Source: Novosphingobium sp.
Lineage (GTDB): Bacteria > Pseudomonadota > Alphaproteobacteria > Sphingomonadales > Sphingomonadaceae
Direction: 5' to 3'
Assembly (NCBI GenBank): GCA_030830245.1
Contig: JAURNJ010000276.1
Coordinates: 1 to 6,868, forward strand
Length of the DNA stretch: 6,868 nucleotides
The notes under the pieces are model-generated. The model saw only the letters and a list, made by a program, of their open reading frames with translations, searched no databases and was not told the DNA's origin. Shown in pieces: positions 1-5,616 of this stretch (positions within the stretch are counted from its first letter, which is position 1; each line of letters begins with the position of its first letter). A program made the position numbers and the translations under genes.

Positions 1-432
1 ATCGCGTAGATAGAGGATCAGGTCGTTGCCGCCATTTGGCTGCACGCCCGAAATGCTGTTGATCGACAGGCAGCGCCCGATGCGACGCTCATCGAAGGAG
101 GTGCCGAGCGCACGCTGGGGCACGCCGACGAGCATCTCGGAGCGCGACTGCGCCGCCTGCGGCGATTGTGGCCGCTGGGGCGAGATACGGATGCGCAGCG
201 TCTGCTCGATGCGAACCTGCCCGGCAGTGCGATCGGGCGACTGATGAAACACGAATGTCACGGGCAGGTAGGTGAAGGAGGAAAACACGCTTTCCTTGCC
301 AGCGGGAGCCTCGGGGGCAGCCGAAACCGTCTCTTCCGCAACCGCGCCATTGACGGGGGCGGAGGTCTGCACCACTTCCGCGGTCGGCAAAAGCAGCGCG
401 AAAGGCACCAGCAAGGCTGTCATGGGGCTCAT
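1..432 (-). CDS. Secreted hypothetical protein, 5' part only
   Basis: This open frame of 144 codons runs off the left edge, so the C-terminus is missing. It starts with MSPMTALLVPFALLLPTAEV, a short hydrophobic stretch that looks like a signal peptide, so a periplasmic or outer-membrane location is likely. An Ala/Pro/Glu-rich linker follows (about residues 20-46). A more ordered region then contains YLPVTFVFHQ, EQTLRIRISP and FDERRIGRCLSI. The last visible residues (NDLILYLRD) look like the beta-rich start of a domain. A second in-frame ATG lies three codons in, at 423. The 432 start is preferred because GGGAAG lies upstream at a usable distance. I associate the R-IGRC-I-x-I-SGVQ pattern with uncharacterised Sphingomonadales proteins but know no function. 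The gene is divergent from the FAD dehydrogenase, across 119 bp. Confidence 0.72.
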   Translation of the reverse strand, partial: MSPMTALLVPFALLLPTAEVVQTSAPVNGAVAEETVSAAPEAPAGKESVFSSFTYLPVTFVFHQSPDRTAGQVRIEQTLRIRISPQRPQSPQAAQSRSEMLVGVPQRALGTSFDERRIGRCLSINSISGVQPNGGNDLILYLRD

Positions 433-539
433 AACTTGGCCGTCTTCCCTGTTTGAGGTTGCGCCTGCGTTACGCGACTAAGCTTGAATGGGCGCTTAAC
501 CCTGCCCAACGCGGATGCAACCTTTTGATGATTGTGCCA

Positions 540-551
540 TAGAATGCCGCG
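540..551 (+). promoter_or_regulatory. Possible -10 box for a leaderless transcript
   Basis: TAGAAT at 540-545 is one mismatch from the TATAAT consensus and ends six bases before the ATG at 552. Transcription would then begin at or next to the start codon. No Shine-Dalgarno sequence is visible before this ATG, which fits a leaderless message. No convincing -35 box lies 16-18 bp upstream (positions 517-522 read GCAACC), so the call is weak. Confidence 0.28.
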
Positions 552-1973
552 ATGACCAACAAGGAAACGTTTCTGGGCGAGGCAGCCCGACTGCTGGGCC
601 CCAAGGGGTTCGAAACCGACCCGGCCGAGTTCGCGCCATGGCTTACCGATTGGCGCGGGCGCTTCACCGGGCGCGCGCTTGCCCTTGCCTCGCCGCAGAA
701 CACCAGAGAGGTTGCCGAATTGGTGCGGCTCTGCGCCCGGCATGGCGTTTCTATCGTCCCACAGGGCGGAAACAGCGGCATGGTAGGCGGAGCAACGCCC
801 GATTCCAGCGGCAATGCTCTTCTCCTGTCGCTTCGCCGGATGAAAGCGGTGCGTGACCTCGACGTGACGAACCGCAAAGTCACCTGCGAAGCAGGACTGG
901 TTCTGCATAACCTGCACGAACTGGCCGCTGGTCAAGGCTTGCGCTTTCCTCTCACCCTCGGCGGAAAGGGATCGGCAACGGTCGGCGGGTTGATCTCCAC
1001 CAATGCGGGCGGCAGCCAGGTCTTGCGCCACGGTTCGATGCGCGCGCTTGTGCTGGGGCTGGAGGCAGTGCTGGCCGACGGCAGCGTGTTCTCGATGCTT
1101 ACCCCGCTCAAGAAGGACAATCGCGGTTTCGACCTCAAACAGCTGCTGATCGGTTCGGAAGGCACACTGGGAATCGTAACGGCCGCGACACTCAAGCTTT
1201 CCCCGGCGATTGCCGATCGCAAAGTGATCTGGGTCGGACTGCCCTCGTTGAAGGCGGCACGCACTCTCCTGCTGCATTGCCAGGATCATGCGGGCCCGCA
1301 GCTCGAAGGATTCGAGGTCATCCCGCAGCACTGCCTCGACTCGGTGCTTCAATACCTGCCCGATGCCCGTGCCCCGCTTGTCGAAGCGCATGCCTGGCAT
1401 GCGCTTATCGAAGTGATCGCCGATGCCGGGCAGGCTACCGCGCTCGATGCGCTGTGCGAGGGAATGATGACCGCAGCTTTCGAAGGCGGACTGGTCGAGG
1501 ATGCGGCGATTTCAGCCAGCGAGGCACAGGCCGAGGCGATGTGGTTGCTGCGCGAATCGATTGCTCCTGCCGAGCGGGCGAAGGGAACCGCGGTGCAGCA
1601 CGACATATCCGTGGCGGTCGAGAAGATGCCTGAATTTGTCGAAGCGATAATTCCAGCCATCGAAGCAGCATGGTCCGGCTCGCGCGCGGTCGCATTCGGG
1701 CACCTTGGCGATGGCAACGTCCATTTTCATGTGCTTGCCCCTGTCGGCGTCGACGAAGCTGCATGGCACGCTGGAGACGGCAAGGCGATCAGCAGCCAGG
1801 TTTACGATCTGGTGGTCGCCTGGGGCGGTTCGATCTCGGCGGAGCATGGCATTGGCCAGCTCAAGCGAGACGAACTGCGCCGTCTCGGCGATCCGGTTGC
1901 GCTGGCCATGATGGCAAGGGTCAAACAGGCGCTTGATCCCGCCGGGCTGCTCAATCCGGGCAAGCTGACATAG
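552..1973 (+). CDS. FAD-linked D-2-hydroxyacid dehydrogenase (GlcD/D2HGDH-like)
   Basis: The 473-residue protein has the usual length for the FAD-binding PCMH-type oxidases that oxidise D-lactate, glycolate or D-2-hydroxyglutarate to the 2-oxoacid. The N-terminal FAD domain shows QGGNSGMVGGATP (about residues 71-83), GGLISTNAGG (145-154) and LLIGSEGTLGIVT (198-210). The C-terminal substrate domain shows LLRES (332-336), HDISVAVEKMP (350-360), GHLGDGNVHFH (383-393), SAEHGIG (429-435) and the family ending LDPAGLLNPGKLT. His384, His391 and Glu431 match the metal-binding residues of human D-2-hydroxyglutarate dehydrogenase. The protein appears soluble, with no membrane segment. Substrate cannot be fixed from sequence: D-2-hydroxyglutarate and D-lactate are the leading options. 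The ATG at 552 has no clear ribosome binding site. The gene probably forms its own unit or is loosely coupled to sapC, 96 bp downstream. Confidence 0.9.
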   Translation: MTNKETFLGEAARLLGPKGFETDPAEFAPWLTDWRGRFTGRALALASPQNTREVAELVRLCARHGVSIVPQGGNSGMVGGATPDSSGNALLLSLRRMKAVRDLDVTNRKVTCEAGLVLHNLHELAAGQGLRFPLTLGGKGSATVGGLISTNAGGSQVLRHGSMRALVLGLEAVLADGSVFSMLTPLKKDNRGFDLKQLLIGSEGTLGIVTAATLKLSPAIADRKVIWVGLPSLKAARTLLLHCQDHAGPQLEGFEVIPQHCLDSVLQYLPDARAPLVEAHAWHALIEVIADAGQATALDALCEGMMTAAFEGGLVEDAAISASEAQAEAMWLLRESIAPAERAKGTAVQHDISVAVEKMPEFVEAIIPAIEAAWSGSRAVAFGHLGDGNVHFHVLAPVGVDEAAWHAGDGKAISSQVYDLVVAWGGSISAEHGIGQLKRDELRRLGDPVALAMMARVKQALDPAGLLNPGKLT

Positions 1974-1981
1974 CAAAGGAC

Positions 1982-2008
1982 GCGCAAGCAGGCCGGCGGC
2001 GCTTGCGC
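1982..2008 (+). terminator. Stem-loop after the FAD dehydrogenase gene
   Basis: GCGCAAGC (1982-1989) pairs perfectly with GCTTGCGC (2001-2008), giving an 8-bp stem with an 11-base loop, nine bases after the stop codon. A smaller alternative hairpin, GGCGC-TT-GCGCC, overlaps it at 1998-2009. No run of T follows, so this is not a classic intrinsic terminator. It may instead protect the 3' end, or partly attenuate read-through into sapC. Confidence 0.4.
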
Positions 2009-2069
2009 CAATTCGAGACAGCTTCTAAAGGCTCGCCCAACTTTCCCTGACCCGATTTGGAGAACTCTC

Positions 2070-2843
2070 ATGGCCAGCGCGCCGCAAAATTCGCAATTGC
2101 CAATGTTTTACAAGGATCTTGCTCCGGTCAACCTGGAAGATCATGGTAACTTGCGCGCCCGCAGCACCGATCGGGCGACATGGATGGTGAACCAGCATGC
2201 CGTGCCTCTGACCGTGGAAGAATTCCCGGCGGCGAGCCGGAATTTCCCGATCGTCTTCTCGATGGGCGACAGCCCTGTGCCTCTGGCCCTCATGGGCATG
2301 AGTGAGGGCATCAACGTGTTCGTCGATGAGGAAGGCAAAGTCGATGATGGCGTATACGTGCCCGCATATGCCCGCCGTTATCCGTTTCTTCTGGCCAAGC
2401 TGCGCCCAGATGCCGAAGAACTGTCGCTTTGTTTCGACCCGACGACCAATCTGATCGGTGAGTTCGAGGATGGCGAACTCCTGTTCGAAGACGGAGCGCC
2501 CACCGAGCACATCAAACGGACACTGCAGTTCTGCGAGCAGTTCGAGGTGGCCGGAAACAAGAGCGCGACATTCATCGAGGAACTGAAGAAGCACGATCTG
2601 CTGATGGATGGCGAGCTGACCTTCACGCACGAAAGCCTGGAACAGCCGATGGTCTATCGCGGCTTCAAGATGGTCAGCCAGGAAAAACTGCGCGATCTGC
2701 GCGGCGATGTGCTGCGCAGCTGGAACCAGAACGGCATGCTGCCGCTGATCTTCGCCCACCTGTTTTCGCTCGACCAGGTCAACAGCATCTTCACCCGGCA
2801 GGCCAGACTGGGCAAGCTGCCGGTAGCCGCCGAGGCGAACTGA
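2070..2843 (+). CDS. SapC-family protein
   Basis: The 257-residue protein matches the SapC family over most of its length. Recognisable stretches are VNLEDHGNLR (20-29), NFPIVFS (58-64), PVPLALMGM (69-77), NVFVDEEG (82-89), PAYARRYPF (98-106) and the C-terminal NGMLPLIFAHLFSLDQ. The family is named after an open reading frame in the Campylobacter fetus surface-array locus, where the secretion components are SapDEF and the role of SapC itself is unclear. In alphaproteobacteria it is common and often sits near TonB-dependent receptors or tryptophan halogenases; neither is seen here. There is no signal peptide or membrane segment, so it is probably cytoplasmic. The start is well supported by GGAGA at 2059-2063, six bases before the ATG. 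The biochemical function is unknown. Confidence 0.88.
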   Translation: MASAPQNSQLPMFYKDLAPVNLEDHGNLRARSTDRATWMVNQHAVPLTVEEFPAASRNFPIVFSMGDSPVPLALMGMSEGINVFVDEEGKVDDGVYVPAYARRYPFLLAKLRPDAEELSLCFDPTTNLIGEFEDGELLFEDGAPTEHIKRTLQFCEQFEVAGNKSATFIEELKKHDLLMDGELTFTHESLEQPMVYRGFKMVSQEKLRDLRGDVLRSWNQNGMLPLIFAHLFSLDQVNSIFTRQARLGKLPVAAEAN

Positions 2844-2891
2844 CGATTCTTGCGACACGGCGATCGCATAGCCAGAAGCTGCATTGGTTTG

Positions 2892-2914
2892 CGGGCAGAC
2901 GGTGGTCCTGCCCG
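2892..2914 (+). terminator. Stem-loop downstream of sapC
   Basis: CGGGCAG (2892-2898) pairs with CTGCCCG (2908-2914) around a nine-base loop, about 48 bases after the sapC stop codon. No T-run follows, so it is at best a weak or Rho-assisted terminator or an mRNA 3'-end stabiliser. It lies upstream of the candidate small-RNA promoter and would separate the two transcripts. Confidence 0.35.
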
Positions 2915-2954
2915 TCGAGCTGCCGCGTGCTGCATCGTCGATTCGCCATAAAGC

Positions 2955-2983
2955 TTGCGCGACTCGGTGCAGTGCTCTAAATA
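2955..2983 (+). promoter_or_regulatory. Sigma70-like promoter for the candidate small RNA
   Basis: TTGCGC (2955-2960) and TAAATA (2978-2983) are separated by exactly 17 bp. The -35 box keeps the TTG of TTGACA, and the -10 is A/T-rich in an otherwise G+C-rich gap. Predicted transcription starts near 2990. A GACTC (GANTC, the CcrM methylation motif) lies in the spacer at 2961-2965. No protein gene follows on this strand, so the promoter would serve only the short transcript that ends at the terminator. Confidence 0.5.
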
Positions 2984-2989
2984 AACGGG

Positions 2990-3091
2990 GCTTGTCGGAG
3001 CTACCCTCATGGCTTTGGCAGGCTAGTGCACTTGGTGCACTTCCTCCCTGAACCTTGGCCACCTCGCGCGAATTGCGCGGGGTGGTTTTTT
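2990..3091 (+). ncRNA. Candidate trans-acting small RNA (about 102 nt)
   Basis: The segment has the parts of an Hfq-type small RNA in order. Stem 1 is GCTTG (2990-2994) with CAGGC (3019-3023), enclosing AGCTA/TGGCT (2999-3003 with 3010-3014) and a C-rich loop CCCTCA. Stem 2 is AGTGCAC (3025-3031) with GTGCACT (3035-3041) around a three-base loop. A linker follows, containing TTCCTCCC (3041-3048), whose CCTCC core is complementary to Shine-Dalgarno sequences. Last comes a strong intrinsic terminator with six T. The segment lies between the end of sapC and a convergent gene, so it is not the leader of a coding gene. The 5' end is inferred from the promoter. I do not recognise the family. The C-rich seed resembles alphaproteobacterial small RNAs that block ribosome binding sites. 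6S and signal-recognition-particle RNA do not fit. Confidence 0.58.
3059..3091 (+). terminator. Strong Rho-independent terminator
   Basis: CCACCTCGCGC (3059-3069) pairs over 11 bp, with one T-G wobble, with the segment GCGCGGGGTGG (3075-3085), leaving a short GAATT loop. TTTTTT (3086-3091) follows directly. On the minus strand the hairpin is not followed by a T-run, so it acts on plus-strand transcripts only. It lies more than 200 bp from the sapC stop codon, which suits a separate short RNA better than the sapC mRNA. The T-run overlaps the stop codon of the convergent amidohydrolase gene. Confidence 0.88.
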
Positions 3092-4049
3092 ATTCGGCAG
3101 CGTCGCGCCAGGCGGGACCATCCGCTCGATCCGCCAGCCCCGTCGCATCGGTCGCCAGTCTGCGCACAACGCCGGCCAGCACCTCCACAAGCCGGGCGAA
3201 GCCCTCGCCCAGGCGCACCAGACCGGCGTCCAGATAGACAGACCGGTCGATTTCGAGCTGGATCGCATGAATCCCGCGATCGGGATCGCCGTGCCGCTCA
3301 AGCGCATAGCCTCCCGCATAGGGGCGATTGTACGCGCTGGCACAGCCATGGCGATCCAGACTGGCATTGACCGCAAGAGCCAGGTCGGGGTGACAACTGG
3401 TTCCGAAACAGTCGCCTATGACATATTGCGCGGGTGCGCCGGCACCACGAGGCGGGATCGGCGGCATCGAGTGCAGATCGAGCAGAACCGCGACTCCCCA
3501 CCTTGCCCTGAGGCCCGCAAGCGCGCTGCCCAATGCGCCATGGTAGGGTGCATGAATACCGGCGATCAGGGCCGCAAGTTCCTCGCTCCGGTGCTGGCGC
3601 TTCCACAGTTCGCCGGTTCCGGGCACCCGGCGCGGGATGAGGCCTAGCCCGCTGCGCACCCGTCGGCTCGGCTCCTCAAGGCCGATGTTCGGCCGGTCAT
3701 CGCGTCCGAACATCTCCCAGTCGATATCCTCGGGCGCACGATTCAGGTCGATCATCGCGCGCGGCGCATTTGCAACTAGCAGGCTTGCCCCGGTTTCGGA
3801 GGCAACCGCGCGGCCAATGCTGTCAGCAAGCCGGTCTTCAAGGCGCAGGGCGGTCGCATCGGGATTGCGCAAGGCCTTGAGCAGCGGCTCGGAATAGGCC
3901 CTGCCGGCGTGTGGCACGGCGATCAGCACCGGCAGCGCCGATGGTTTCGGGCCGCTCAGTGCGTAAGCGTGCGTGCCGGGCGTGCCAGGGATTATTCCGC
4001 CGAGTTTCCTGAACGAATCGCGGTCGTCGGGGGGAAGGTCCATAGCCAC
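3090..4049 (-). CDS. N-formylglutamate amidohydrolase family protein
   Basis: The family is typified by HutG-type enzymes that hydrolyse N-formyl-L-glutamate to formate and glutamate in one route of histidine breakdown. The 319-residue protein shows VPHAGRAY (45-52), LEDRLADSI (70-78), RAMIDLNRAPEDID (97-110), GLGLIPR (134-140), PYHGALG (168-174), LLDLHSMPP (189-197) and QLEIDRSVYLD (264-274). The conserved His, Glu and Asp in these blocks fit a metal hydrolase active site. No other hut gene is nearby, so the true substrate may differ, and the name hutG is withheld. The longest start is a GTG at 4049. An ATG two codons in, at 4043, is equally possible; GGAA lies 11 bases before the GTG. It is divergent from cpdR, a pairing I recall from other alphaproteobacteria. 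Its 3' end meets the small-RNA terminator head-on. Confidence 0.9.
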   Translation of the reverse strand: MAMDLPPDDRDSFRKLGGIIPGTPGTHAYALSGPKPSALPVLIAVPHAGRAYSEPLLKALRNPDATALRLEDRLADSIGRAVASETGASLLVANAPRAMIDLNRAPEDIDWEMFGRDDRPNIGLEEPSRRVRSGLGLIPRRVPGTGELWKRQHRSEELAALIAGIHAPYHGALGSALAGLRARWGVAVLLDLHSMPPIPPRGAGAPAQYVIGDCFGTSCHPDLALAVNASLDRHGCASAYNRPYAGGYALERHGDPDRGIHAIQLEIDRSVYLDAGLVRLGEGFARLVEVLAGVVRRLATDATGLADRADGPAWRDAAE

Positions 4050-4184
4050 TTGCTGACTATTTCCAGCGCGCCTGTCAAAGGCGGCAACGTAAGTGTCCTA
4101 CACGAGAAATTTACCCGCCCGGGCTAAATCGTGGTTCGCCGACCCGCGACATAAGCCCCGAACCGAAACACGGAAGCCACGCCG

Positions 4185-4559
4185 ATGATCCGCATCCTGC
4201 TCGCCGAAGACGACGATGCCATGCGCACATACCTTTCCCGCGCGCTTGAAAATGCGGGATATTCAGTCGTTTCGGTCGATTGCGGTGTCGCCGCCCTGCC
4301 CCATCTCGAATCGGAGCACTTCGACCTGCTCCTGTCCGACATTGTCATGCCCGAGATGGACGGCATCGAACTGGCGCAGAAATGCGGCGAAATTAGTCCG
4401 GCAACCAAGGTCATGTTCATCACCGGATTTGCCGCTGTCACCCTTCGCGCCAGCCGCGAGGCGCCGAACGCGAAGGTGCTGTCGAAGCCGTTTCACCTGC
4501 GCGATCTCGTGCTAGAGGTGCAGCGCGTGTTCGGCCACGACGACCGCGCCAGTCTATAG
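4185..4559 (+). CDS. cpdR: CpdR, single-domain response regulator
   Basis: The protein is a 124-residue receiver domain with no output domain. The acidic pocket is EDD (8-10), the phospho-acceptor is Asp52 in LLLSDIVMPEMDG, the switch Thr is Thr80 in MFITGFAAV, and the conserved Lys is Lys101 in LSKPFHLRDLV. ILLAEDDDAMR, LENAGY, AALPHL, DGIELA, FITGFAAV and KVLSKPFHLRDLVLEV match Caulobacter CpdR very closely. There, unphosphorylated CpdR binds ClpX and primes ClpXP to degrade cell-cycle proteins, and CckA-ChpT phosphorylation inactivates it. The ATG at 4185 has GGAAG at 4172-4176, eight bases upstream. The C-terminus (GHDDRASL) lacks the terminal Ala-Ala that I recall as a ClpXP tag on Caulobacter CpdR. 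No convincing promoter or CtrA full site was found in the 135-bp divergent gap upstream. Confidence 0.93.
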   Translation: MIRILLAEDDDAMRTYLSRALENAGYSVVSVDCGVAALPHLESEHFDLLLSDIVMPEMDGIELAQKCGEISPATKVMFITGFAAVTLRASREAPNAKVLSKPFHLRDLVLEVQRVFGHDDRASL

Positions 4560-4573
4560 CCACCGCACAAGCA

Positions 4574-4613
4574 TTGAAATCGGGTTGCAACGCCGTTGCA
4601 TGATGGCTAAAGC
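4574..4613 (+). promoter_or_regulatory. Probable tRNA promoter region with 15-bp palindrome
   Basis: TTGCAA (4585-4590) and TAAAGC (4608-4613) are 17 bp apart, and a second -35-like TTGAAA lies at 4574-4579. The DNA after the -10-like box is very G+C-rich, as in growth-rate-controlled stable-RNA promoters. A perfect inverted repeat, TGCAACG-C-CGTTGCA (4586-4600), overlaps the candidate -35 and spacer. It could be an operator, or a short hairpin at the end of the cpdR transcript, although no T-run follows. The exact promoter boxes are uncertain. Confidence 0.35.
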
Positions 4614-4646
4614 GCGGCTCCGCGACGCGCCCGAGGCGTCGCCGCG
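4613..4646 (+). other. G+C-rich stem-loop in the tRNA leader
   Basis: GCGACGC (4622-4628) pairs with GCGTCGC (4636-4642) around a seven-base loop. In an alternative fold, an outer CGCGG (4613-4617) pairs with CCGCG (4642-4646) over a shortened inner stem. No T-run follows. It lies 17-18 bases before the tRNA and may form part of the 5' leader removed during processing, or mark the end of the cpdR mRNA. Confidence 0.4.
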
Positions 4647-4649
4647 GAT

Positions 4650-4738
4650 GGAATGGTGCGGGCGTATAGCTCAGTGGTAGAGCACTATGTTGACATCGTA
4701 GGGGTCGCAAGTTCAATCCTTGCTACGCCCACCATTCC
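4650..4738 (+). repeat. Inverted repeat extending the tRNA acceptor stem
   Basis: GGAATGGT (4650-4657), in the tRNA leader, is a perfect complement of ACCATTCC (4731-4738). That segment covers the discriminator base, the CCA end and the first four trailer bases. With a two-base GC bulge (4658-4659), the precursor acceptor helix would be extended by eight base pairs. Confidence 0.8.
4660..4734 (+). tRNA. tRNA-Val (anticodon GAC)
   Basis: A complete cloverleaf is visible. The acceptor stem is GGGCGTA (4660-4666) with TACGCCC (4724-4730). The D arm is GCTC (4669-4672) with GAGC (4680-4683). The anticodon stem is CTATG (4685-4689) with CGTAG (4697-4701), including one U-G pair. The seven-base loop TTGACAT gives anticodon GAC at 4692-4694. 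The variable loop has five bases. The T arm is GCAAG (4707-4711) with CTTGC (4719-4723) around TTCAATC. The discriminator A (4731) is followed by an encoded CCA (4732-4734). It decodes GUC and GUU valine codons. The gene stands alone, and its 3' end is 26 bp from the convergent crotonase stop codon. Confidence 0.97.
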
Positions 4739-4760
4739 CGCCAGCCTTCACCCCTAGTTC

Positions 4761-5522
4761 TTACTTGCCCTTCCACACAGGCTTGCGCTTTTCGGCAAAG
4801 GCCGTTGCGCCTTCGCGGGCGTCCTCGGACGAGAAAACGTCCTTGATGTAGGGGCTCTGGCGCTTTTCCAGCTCATCGTATTCCCAGTTCCACGAATCGC
4901 GCATCAAGGCTTTCGTCGCCATGAGCGCAAGCGGACCGTTGGCGGCGATGGCTGCGGCCAGTTCCCGCGCCGCCTCGATCGCGGGGCCATCGGTAACCCG
5001 ATTTACCACGCCAAGCTCGGCCAGCCGCTCCGCCCCGATGGGATCGCCCGTCAAGGCAAGTTCCATCGCCAGCTGCCGGGGCAACAGGCGAGGCAGGTAG
5101 ATCACCCCGCGCGCCGCCGCGACGAGCCCGCGCTTCACTTCGGGAATTCCGAACTTGGCATCGCGACGCGCCACGATCATGTCGCAGGCGAGCGAAATTT
5201 CGGTCCCGCCCGCAAGCGCAAAGCCATCCACCGCGGCGATGATCGGCTTGTTCGGCGGCCGACCGCAAATTCCGGCGAACCCCCTGCCCTCTACATGGGC
5301 CGGTTCACCGCGCAGGAAGGCTTTGAGATCCATCCCCGCGCAGAAGTTTCCTCCCGCGCCCGTCAGGATCGCGCAACGCAGGTCCGCTTCGCTGTCCAGC
5401 CGGTCGATGGCGTCGGCGATGCCTCTTGCGACCGCCTGGTTCACGCAATTGCGCTGTTCCGGACGGTTGATCGTGATCTCGATGACGCCATCGTTCTCAC
5501 TGGTCAGAATCGCATCGCTCAT
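4761..5522 (-). CDS. Enoyl-CoA hydratase/isomerase (crotonase) family protein
   Basis: The 253-residue length is typical for crotonases, which usually hydrate trans-2-enoyl-CoA in fatty-acid, amino-acid or steroid-like acyl-CoA breakdown. The CoA and oxyanion-hole segments are GGNFCAGMDLKAF (57-69) and DGFALAGGTEISLACD (99-114). Glu108 (GGTE) and Glu128 (GIPEVKRGL) sit 20 residues apart, like catalytic Glu144 and Glu164 of rat mitochondrial hydratase, so true hydratase activity is plausible. The C-terminal EGATAFAEKRKPVWKGK is the usual family ending. The open frame extends 47 codons further upstream to 5663. The start at 5522 is chosen because homology begins with MSDAIL and AGAGGA lies nine bases before that ATG. 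It is divergent from icd. The specific acyl-CoA substrate cannot be read from the sequence. Confidence 0.91.
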   Translation of the reverse strand: MSDAILTSENDGVIEITINRPEQRNCVNQAVARGIADAIDRLDSEADLRCAILTGAGGNFCAGMDLKAFLRGEPAHVEGRGFAGICGRPPNKPIIAAVDGFALAGGTEISLACDMIVARRDAKFGIPEVKRGLVAAARGVIYLPRLLPRQLAMELALTGDPIGAERLAELGVVNRVTDGPAIEAARELAAAIAANGPLALMATKALMRDSWNWEYDELEKRQSPYIKDVFSSEDAREGATAFAEKRKPVWKGK

Positions 5523-5616
5523 GGGCTGGTATCCTCTTGTCTGCCTGCAACGCAATTCGCCTGCCAGTCCATGTAGGCCGTGTCCAGCGCCAGCCATTTC
5601 CGCGCTCTTGCGCACC

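Noticed and set aside
485..499. CtrA-like box TGAA-N7-TTAA between the hypothetical gene and the FAD dehydrogenase
   Set aside because: It matches seven of eight consensus positions, but by rough count two or three such near-matches are expected by chance in a window this size, and nothing else links these genes to CtrA.
429..1400. A 323-codon minus-strand open frame opposite the FAD dehydrogenase
   Set aside because: Its translation is Gln/Arg/His-rich, as expected of a reverse-complement shadow, and the plus-strand product shows every family motif.
2025..3062. A 345-codon minus-strand open frame opposite sapC and the small-RNA region
   Set aside because: The translation is compositionally odd with no recognisable domain. 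The plus strand holds a clear SapC gene with a ribosome binding site, and this frame would cross the terminator region.
2844..3091. 6S RNA, signal-recognition-particle RNA or a riboswitch in the sapC-amidohydrolase gap
   Set aside because: The transcript is too short for 6S and lacks its long central-bubble helix. The conserved GGAAGCAG-type loop of signal-recognition-particle RNA is absent. No gene follows on the same strand for a riboswitch to control.
4050..4078. Perfect TTGACA on the minus strand (4078-4073) upstream of the amidohydrolase
   Set aside because: The hexamer 17 bp downstream reads CAGCAA, a poor -10, and the better TAGTCA is only 13 bp away. It may contribute, but a promoter cannot be defined from it.
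4660..4760. Integration site of a mobile element at the tRNA gene
   Set aside because: tRNA 3' ends often serve as attachment sites, but no integrase, direct repeat of the tRNA 3' end or change in composition is seen. A normal metabolic gene follows within 26 bp.
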